A DNA stretch of 59,271 nucleotides from NCBI RefSeq assembly GCF_000820045.1, contig NZ_CDBJ01000058.1, positions 1 to 59,271 on the forward strand. The letters are read 5' to 3'. The DNA comes from Aeromonas rivuli. GTDB taxonomy: Bacteria > Pseudomonadota > Gammaproteobacteria > Enterobacterales > Aeromonadaceae. The position numbers and the translations under genes are program-made. This document shows positions 54,918 to 59,271 of the stretch, piece by piece. The notes beneath the pieces are model-generated. The model was not told where the DNA came from. It did not search any database and was given only the letters and a program-made list of their open reading frames with translations. Within the stretch, counting starts at the first letter, position 1. The number at the start of each line of letters is the position of its first letter.

Positions 54918-56002
54918 TTGCACCAGCACAACCGGATAGCCCGACTCTGTGGCGCTTCTTCTTGGCTGGCCGTTTGTGGTGGCTACCGGATAAACCGCCA
55001 TCAGGTGACAGGGCAAAGCACAGGGGGCGGCAACAAGGGGACGTGTCCGGCTTTCAAGCTGGAAGACCCCGGATAAAGCTGGAAGTCGGCAGATGTGGGA
55101 CGATGGCCGGGGATGCCGGGATACCTCCGATTTTTCGTCACTCCGCGACAATAAATACCCTCCCCTAGGTCAACGGCAGTCAGAGCCCGTCAGGGGCTGC
55201 CAGCGGGCCAAGGTGCCCGCCCTGCTGGCTGGCCTCATTGCGGGAGCTGGTGTGCAGCACACGGCCACCAGCGCCCACCAAACGCCACCGATTGCGGCAA
55301 ACCAACCGAATCATGGCGAATCAAAGAGCCCTCCCGATGCCGGGTAAGAGCCATCAATGCGGGTGGGTTTAACAGGGTTTAACCGGGCTAACCCGGCGCT
55401 GTCGATTTCGTTTGCGTGTTTTGGCGAGCACTGGCCGGGCAGGTAAAGCGCCGATTGCACAAAAATAACGGGACTAATCGAGACTATTCGGGATTTGCCG
55501 GGACGGTGCCGAGCCCAATCAAGACAACCGACGTTAAACGAGGGCATGAAATCAGCCCCCGTTACGCAAAAACCTAGGTTATATCCGATTATTGGCTGTT
55601 ATAGACGGTTAGGGGGCGCGGCATTCCGCCCGATGGCCGGGGCGCTGTTTGCTGACGGTTTTCGGCCTAGGGGTGGGGTAGTGGTCATTTTCGGCGCGAG
55701 GTTCTCCCTTTGCAGGCCAATAACGGCGCGGGATTTCGGCCATTTTAGCCGCCCCTGAAAATGCGATTTTCTGCGAAATAATGAATAAATTTCGGTCAAA
55801 AATGACCGTAAAATGACTAAAAATGACCGTTTAATGGCCCTTTAAAGCCATTTTGAAACCGGGTTGTGACCGCCAGCCCAAGGGATACCAGCCGGGCCAG
55901 CCCTGCCCCCTTGGATTGGCTGCGTCACACTTTGACAGCCTGTTTACATGGTGAAGGTTTGACCTGTGGCACAATGGCGTTTTGTCCAAATGAGAACGCG
56001 CC
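54918..56002. other. 1.1 kb non-coding segment of the element
   Basis: No convincing gene. It contains GGGTTTAAC twice (55365, 55375) followed by the CCGGG-CTAA-CCCGG hairpin (55384-55397), a GCCCGTCAGGG...CAGCGGG block near 55186-55207, and a set of phased TGAC repeats (55793-55830). Short frames here have no ribosome sites or recognisable products. It probably holds the promoter of the cargo genes and perhaps part of the origin. Confidence 0.5.
55793..55830. repeat. helically phased AAAATGAC repeats
   Basis: TGAC occurs at 55803, 55814 and 55824, 10-11 bases apart, inside AAAAATGACCGT, AAAATGAC and AAAAATGACCGT. The first copy is also half of a palindrome, CGGTCA-AAAA-TGACCG (55793-55808). 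It is a probable protein-binding array 170 bases before the cargo operon. Confidence 0.55.
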
Positions 56003-57124
56003 ATGAGCCAGACCAAGCGCCTTGATGAACTGACCAAGGATGAGTTTTTACTTATCCTGCCACCAGACAAGGGAAGCGACCCCAAGGGGCGAACGGTCGC
56101 CCTTGCTGATAATCCGCATGATTCGTGCTGTTCCCTGTCATTCGGTGATTTGGATGTGAAGGGAGACCGCGACTTTAGCCAAGCCATCAAGAAAGCCTAC
56201 GACACTGCCAAACTCAACAGCACAGTTATTCCCGGCAGTGGGTTTGCGCCCCGGTCATCAATAATGTCCCCACCAGAACCGCCCCCCTTGCTTACCATGA
56301 TGCCCAAGACAGACACCACCAGCGCCACCGCCGTCCGCCTTCCCATATTGGTCTATGAGTCATCCCACAAGCCGGGCAAGAATGCCAACGGCACCACCGC
56401 CGAAGATATGAAATATGGGGAGTGGAGCGCCGAGGAAATCCGCAATATCGCCACGGTGAAGGGCTCCCACTTGTTCGAGCTGGACGACCTGAACGGCGGC
56501 GACCCACACCCGCACTTTGCCGCATGGCGAAACATGGCAACGTCTCTCTTTGGGGGCGGTGAGCTGGACATGGTGCTACTCGCCATGATTGGGCAGGTGC
56601 AGGCCAACAAGGGCGGGGAGTTCCGGCACCCAGTATTGACCAGCGCTGTCAGGGCACACCAAAACACCCAAGCATTTACCAAGAATCTGCTTGAGGTGGT
56701 GAACCAGCACATTCAGGAGAGCAAGGGCGAAATTAACCCCTTGTCACTACAAGAGTGGATGAGTGGCTACAAGAAAAAACCCGTCTTGCCAGCCTTTAAC
56801 ACAGCAAGGGATCGGTATCTTGGCTGGCTGAATGGCGGGCTCACGATGGCAATCAATGCCGTCTGGGCGGGTAAGGCAGAAATCACCCAGTTTGAACGCG
56901 CAGGCAACTTTTATCGCGGCAACGTGAAGGTGACGCTTTACGACCATTTCGGGCTGGATTTGCCAGATGTTGGGCCAGACCCGGACACCGGGCGGATTAA
57001 AGAGTACGGCGGCCTTGTGGGGTTCCGGTCATGGTTCATCTTGCAGCACCTCGACAAGTTCGGGTACAAGCCGTTTTTGACTGTGATTGAGATGAACTAT
57101 CCCATCAAGGGGGAATGGCAATGA
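56003..57124 (+). CDS. DUF3289-domain protein, putative effector toxin
   Basis: A 373-residue cargo protein. Residues about 134-373 match my memory of the DUF3289 family: EDMKYGEWSAEEI at 134-146, LYDHFGLDLPDV at 312-323, FRSWFILQHL at 341-350 and KPFLTVIE at 356-363. DUF3289 modules occur at the C-termini of type VI-type effectors in enterics. The N-terminal 85 residues are unknown, joined by a proline-rich linker (SPPEPPPLL, about 89-97), as in modular toxins. It overlaps the next gene by ATGA. Toxicity and delivery route are inferred; there is no signal peptide. Confidence 0.7.
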   Translation: MSQTKRLDELTKDEFLLILPPDKGSDPKGRTVALADNPHDSCCSLSFGDLDVKGDRDFSQAIKKAYDTAKLNSTVIPGSGFAPRSSIMSPPEPPPLLTMMPKTDTTSATAVRLPILVYESSHKPGKNANGTTAEDMKYGEWSAEEIRNIATVKGSHLFELDDLNGGDPHPHFAAWRNMATSLFGGGELDMVLLAMIGQVQANKGGEFRHPVLTSAVRAHQNTQAFTKNLLEVVNQHIQESKGEINPLSLQEWMSGYKKKPVLPAFNTARDRYLGWLNGGLTMAINAVWAGKAEITQFERAGNFYRGNVKVTLYDHFGLDLPDVGPDPDTGRIKEYGGLVGFRSWFILQHLDKFGYKPFLTVIEMNYPIKGEWQ

Positions 57125-57654
57125 AACGGTGGGCGCTTTTATCGGTGCTGGTATTGACCTTGGTGCTAGTCGGAAGCCGCGAAGAACCGACGGCAATCCA
57201 CAAGTGGGATGCAATGTCATCAACGGGCGAGTCATATCAATTTGTTATCAGCAACCCGCCAGATGACCAGAAGGCTTTGATTGCGCTGGTGCGCCATTAT
57301 CTGAAAGAGACTCCACCGCCCGGCTTTTGGGAAGGCAAGTATGCGGCCACGTTCTACAGGGAAAGCCGCGTAACCCCAATTGACGGCAACAGGCCAGAGG
57401 CGAGTTGGTGGGATCAGTCGTGGGATGTGCCATATATCGAATACAAGCCCATTGATGAGGAGGAGATTGTTGCGGCCAGATACCTTGAGAAATCGAAAAA
57501 GCTGCGCATCTTCTTCCCTAGGGCATATTGGTGTGAGAATGACGCGGCAAATGATGGCGTATTTATCGACGTTAAACCTGACGGCTCACACGGCCCGATA
57601 TGTGACGCAAACTCCCCTCCTTGGTCGGCGGATGAGTTAGATTACGGCGATTGA
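57121..57654 (+). CDS. exported partner protein, candidate immunity factor
   Basis: A 177-residue protein starting MKRWALLSVLVLTLVLVGS, a clean signal peptide. The position where a lipobox cysteine would stand (residue 19, after LVG) is serine, one base from cysteine, so it looks like a lipoprotein that lost its anchor. The mature part is acidic with aromatic patches (EASWWDQSWDVPYIEY, IFFPRAYWCEND) and two cysteines. It is coupled to the DUF3289 gene by ATGA, as immunity genes are. No family recognised. Confidence 0.6.
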   Translation: MKRWALLSVLVLTLVLVGSREEPTAIHKWDAMSSTGESYQFVISNPPDDQKALIALVRHYLKETPPPGFWEGKYAATFYRESRVTPIDGNRPEASWWDQSWDVPYIEYKPIDEEEIVAARYLEKSKKLRIFFPRAYWCENDAANDGVFIDVKPDGSHGPICDANSPPWSADELDYGD

Positions 57655-57712
57655 CGCCACCAGCCAAAAACAACCCAATTGAGCCCACAAAAACAGGGCA
57701 CTTTCTTTTATC

Positions 57713-57732
57713 GTGTACCCAAGGGTGTACCC
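57713..57732 (+). repeat. right arm-type repeat
   Basis: An exact copy of the 20-base block at 47141-47160, holding two GTGTACCC units. It lies 60 bases before the attR core. Confidence 0.7.
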
Positions 57733-57791
57733 AAAGAAAATACCCACCACCAGCAACCCAGCAGTTACGCAGCATCAAGCGATACACTCAA

Positions 57792-57816
57792 CGAGCAGAT
57801 CCAGAACATCGAGTGA
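57792..57816 (+). repeat. attR core
   Basis: The second copy of the yicC 3' end, ending in GAGTGA. Together with 47008-47032 it marks the element boundary. Confidence 0.88.
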
Positions 57817-57841
57817 GTACCATTTTCTATCTGTATGCCCC

Positions 57842-57866
57842 AACCCCCTCATGATGAGGGGGTTTT
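57842..57866 (+). terminator. displaced native yicC terminator
   Basis: AACCCCCTC and GAGGGGGTT with TTTT following, 25 bases beyond attR. This is where a terminator for an uninterrupted yicC would be. Confidence 0.8.
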
Positions 57867-58003
57867 CGTATCCACAGCACTAGCGCTTGCATGGCCCCCA
57901 GATCCCGTCCCGCTCACCGAGAGCTATCTCACGCGAGGTTGTCCGCTCACAATGGCGAAATCTCTCTTTGAATGGGCGCCCATGCAGAGAAATCAACTTT
58001 TCA

Positions 58004-58020
58004 GCGCAATGAGTTGCGCA
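58004..58020. promoter_or_regulatory. inverted repeat, possible hcp activator site 1
   Basis: GCGCAA-TGAG-TTGCGC, a six-base inverted repeat of the same kind as the one at 58074. It lies about 145 bases upstream of the sigma-54-like element. Confidence 0.5.
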
Positions 58021-58073
58021 AAAACAAGCATGAATAACCATTCTGCAAGTTATGCCAGTTATTATCACTACAA

Positions 58074-58091
58074 TGCGCAACAAGTTGCGCA
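58074..58091. promoter_or_regulatory. inverted repeat, possible hcp activator site 2
   Basis: TGCGCAAC-AA-GTTGCGCA is a perfect eight-base inverted repeat, 73 bases upstream of the sigma-54-like element. A half copy (GTTGCGCA) recurs at 58195. Distances fit binding by a sigma-54 activator such as VasH. Confidence 0.6.
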
Positions 58092-58163
58092 CCCTGCACA
58101 GCACCGCATTACCATTCTTATATAACTGATTGTTAATCATCAATTTAATCTAAAAATAACCAT

Positions 58164-58179
58164 TGGCACGCTTCTTGGT
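58164..58179 (+). promoter_or_regulatory. sigma-54-like promoter of hcp
   Basis: TGGCACGCTTCTTGGT against the consensus TGGCACG-N4-TTGCW: one mismatch, at the normally invariant GC of the -12 element. hcp-vgrG units in Vibrio and Aeromonas are known to use sigma-54 and VasH. Confidence 0.55.
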
Positions 58180-58240
58180 TTAGTGCTTGGCAGGTTGCGC
58201 ATCAGGCGCCGCCACCATCCAATCAACCAGGAGCATTACC

Positions 58241-58759
58241 ATGCCAACTCCGTGTTATATCAGCATCGAAGGTAAAACCCAGGGCAACATCACTGCCGGT
58301 GCCTTCACCTCAGATTCCGTCGGCAACATCTTCGTACAAGGTCACGAAGACGAGATGCTGGTGCAAGAGTTCCAGCACGTCGTCACCGTACCGACCGACC
58401 CGCAATCCGGTCAGCCTGCTGGCCAGCGTGTCCACAAGCCGTTCAAGTTCACCGTGGCCCTGAACAAAGCCGTGCCGCTGATGTACAACTCCCTGGCCTC
58501 CGGCGAGATGCTGCCGACCGTGACTCTGAAGTGGTATCGCACCTCAGTGGAAGGCAAGCAGGAGCACTTCTTCTCTACCGTGCTGACCGACGCCACCATC
58601 GTCGACATCGACTGCCAGATGCCCCATTGCCAGGACCCGGCCAACTCCGACTTCACCCAGCTGATCCAGGTCTCTCTGGCCTACCGCAAGATCGACTGGG
58701 AGCACACCGTCGCTGGCACCTCGGGTGCTGACGACTGGCGCGCACCGATCGAAGCCTAA
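58241..58759 (+). CDS. hcp: type VI secretion tube protein Hcp
   Basis: A 172-residue Hcp that stacks as hexameric rings to form the T6SS inner tube and is secreted. It begins MPTPCYISIEGKTQGNITAGAF and contains HKPFKFTVALNKAVPLMYNSL and LKWYRTSVEGKQEHFF, typical of the Vibrio/Aeromonas Hcp type. AGGAG precedes the ATG at 58241. With the next gene and vgrG it forms an auxiliary T6SS cluster, since no structural tss genes are in view. Confidence 0.96.
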   Translation: MPTPCYISIEGKTQGNITAGAFTSDSVGNIFVQGHEDEMLVQEFQHVVTVPTDPQSGQPAGQRVHKPFKFTVALNKAVPLMYNSLASGEMLPTVTLKWYRTSVEGKQEHFFSTVLTDATIVDIDCQMPHCQDPANSDFTQLIQVSLAYRKIDWEHTVAGTSGADDWRAPIEA

Positions 58760-58769
58760 CTCTCTACTT

Positions 58770-58789
58770 GGGAGCCTGAATAGGCTCCC
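58770..58789 (+). terminator. hairpin after hcp
   Basis: GGGAGCCT-GAAT-AGGCTCCC, followed by TCTTAT. It may attenuate so that Hcp is made in excess over the downstream genes. Confidence 0.7.
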
Positions 58790-58814
58790 TCTTATCTCCC
58801 TTTAGCGAGGATGC

Positions 58815-59036
58815 ATGATGCCAAGAGAATCTTTCTACCCGGATGTCGGTGAACCCCACATCCATCTCCACAGAGGTGGCGCCACCTTCACCGATGTCGG
58901 CCATAACCACAGAACCCTGGTCAATGGCTCCCTGGTCTACCGAGGCGTTGTCCGGGAAGTGATCGCAGAGCTGGAAACCCGCGGCGATGCCCGCAGTCGA
59001 CAGATAGCCAGCTACATCCAGACCAACCTTGCCTGA
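58815..59036 (+). CDS. small hypothetical protein between hcp and vgrG
   Basis: A 73-residue protein with histidine-rich N-terminal half (GEPHIHLHRGGATFTDVGHNHR) and a helical C-terminus (VVREVIAELETRGDARSRQIASYIQ). Two adjacent ATGs (58815, 58818) follow GCGAGG; spacing slightly favours 58818. Location in an hcp-vgrG unit suggests an adaptor or small T6SS factor. No family recognised. Confidence 0.75.
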   Translation: MMPRESFYPDVGEPHIHLHRGGATFTDVGHNHRTLVNGSLVYRGVVREVIAELETRGDARSRQIASYIQTNLA

Positions 59037-59040
59037 TACC

Positions 59041-59063
59041 AGGGCCGGCTCTCCGGCCCTTTT
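59041..59063 (+). terminator. terminator after the small T6SS gene
   Basis: AGGGCCGG-CTCT-CCGGCCCT followed by TTT, so vgrG may need read-through or its own promoter. Confidence 0.85.
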
Positions 59064-59138
59064 CGCTTAACAACTGGCCTCTTTCTTCTGCCCGTTCGCC
59101 CCGAGAGCGAGCAACAGAAAGATAACCATTGCCCCCTG

Positions 59139-59162
59139 CCGCACGCTGTCACAAGCGTGCGG
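59139..59162. promoter_or_regulatory. hairpin upstream of vgrG
   Basis: CCGCACGCT-GTCACA-AGCGTGCGG, a perfect nine-pair stem about 90 bases before the vgrG start. It has no T-run. It could be an operator or a leader structure. Confidence 0.4.
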
Positions 59163-59252
59163 TAGCCATGGCGCCGAAAACCTGGCACCGATGGCGCATC
59201 TCTTACCCCTTCCCGGCTCACCCCGGGAATTTGACCCCAGAGGCTCACCGTC

Positions 59253-59271
59253 ATGGCAGACAGCACAGGAC
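59253..59271 (+). CDS. vgrG: vgrG, start only (runs off the window)
   Basis: The last bases begin an ATG frame reading MADSTG after AGAGG. That is how several Aeromonas VgrG spike proteins start, and the gene order hcp-small-vgrG supports it. Only six codons are visible, so the call rests mostly on context. Confidence 0.6.

Larger units (their letters stand above)
47033..57816 (+). mobile_element. P4-like satellite / integrative element in yicC
   Basis: About 10.8 kb bounded by direct repeats of the yicC 3' end. All its genes lie on the plus strand: tyrosine integrase, a hypothetical gene, AlpA-like regulator, antirepressor, Ash/Icd-like protein, a small gene, primase-helicase, a 1.5 kb origin-like non-coding region, then a DUF3289 protein and an exported partner. 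No capsid, portal, terminase, tail or lysis genes are seen, so it is a satellite-type element or a reduced prophage. The yicC-like terminator lies just outside the right repeat, which supports the boundary. Confidence 0.85.

Noticed and set aside
54609..55151. 180-residue minus-strand frame over the iterons
   Set aside because: The same iteron artefact on the other strand, with no ribosome site.

Overview
The window is a stretch of gammaproteobacterial chromosome, most likely from Aeromonas. Three things point there: the E. coli-like block waaA-coaD-mutM-rpmG-rpmB-radC-coaBC-dut-slmA-pyrE-rph-yicC; a complete aa3-type cytochrome c oxidase locus that E. coli lacks; and an Hcp/VgrG type VI secretion module whose Hcp reads like the Aeromonas protein. 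The genus call is from memory of protein and gene-order resemblance, not from a search.

Layout. Positions 1-11000 hold yrdA, polA, elbB, zapB, a permease, cysE, fieF, the Cpx envelope-stress pair and trmL. Positions 10761-20300, almost all on the minus strand, hold dinF and the operon that builds an aa3 oxidase: subunits II, I and III, the copper chaperones CtaG and SCO, SURF1, and the heme A enzymes CyoE and CtaA. Positions 20471-25945 hold lexA with two SOS boxes, plsB, ubiA, ubiC and a FliL-like gene. E. coli has ubiCA-plsB-dgkA-lexA-dinF together; here dgkA is absent and the oxidase locus separates lexA from dinF. Positions 26000-38000 hold two microproteins, a lipoprotein and an LPS inner/outer core cluster (waaA, waaF, a PIG-L deacetylase, two GT4 transferases, an O-antigen ligase, a GT2 and a GT9 transferase) wrapped around coaD. 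Positions 38000-47032 are conserved housekeeping genes, with mscS and a dead IS3-family fragment between slmA and pyrE, and a decayed duplication of the start of dut.

The most interesting part is 47008-57816. An integrative element of about 10.8 kb has entered the 3' end of yicC. The last 25 bases of yicC recur at the far end, and yicC's apparent native terminator lies just outside that copy. The element encodes a P4-type tyrosine integrase, an AlpA regulator, an AntA/AntB-type antirepressor, an Ash/Icd-like protein and a large P4-alpha-like primase-helicase. It also carries a dense cluster of twelve TGGGAACA octamers that looks like a replication origin. I see no capsid, tail or packaging genes, so it resembles a phage satellite. 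Its cargo is a translationally coupled pair: a 373-residue protein with a C-terminal DUF3289-like (putative effector toxin) domain, then a 178-residue exported protein that may be its immunity factor.

Immediately beyond attR lies a type VI secretion auxiliary cluster, hcp, a 73-residue protein and the start of vgrG, preceded by a sigma-54-like promoter and two inverted repeats that look like activator sites. A satellite that carries a probable T6SS-type effector/immunity pair and sits beside an hcp-vgrG island is my best candidate for an undescribed arrangement here.
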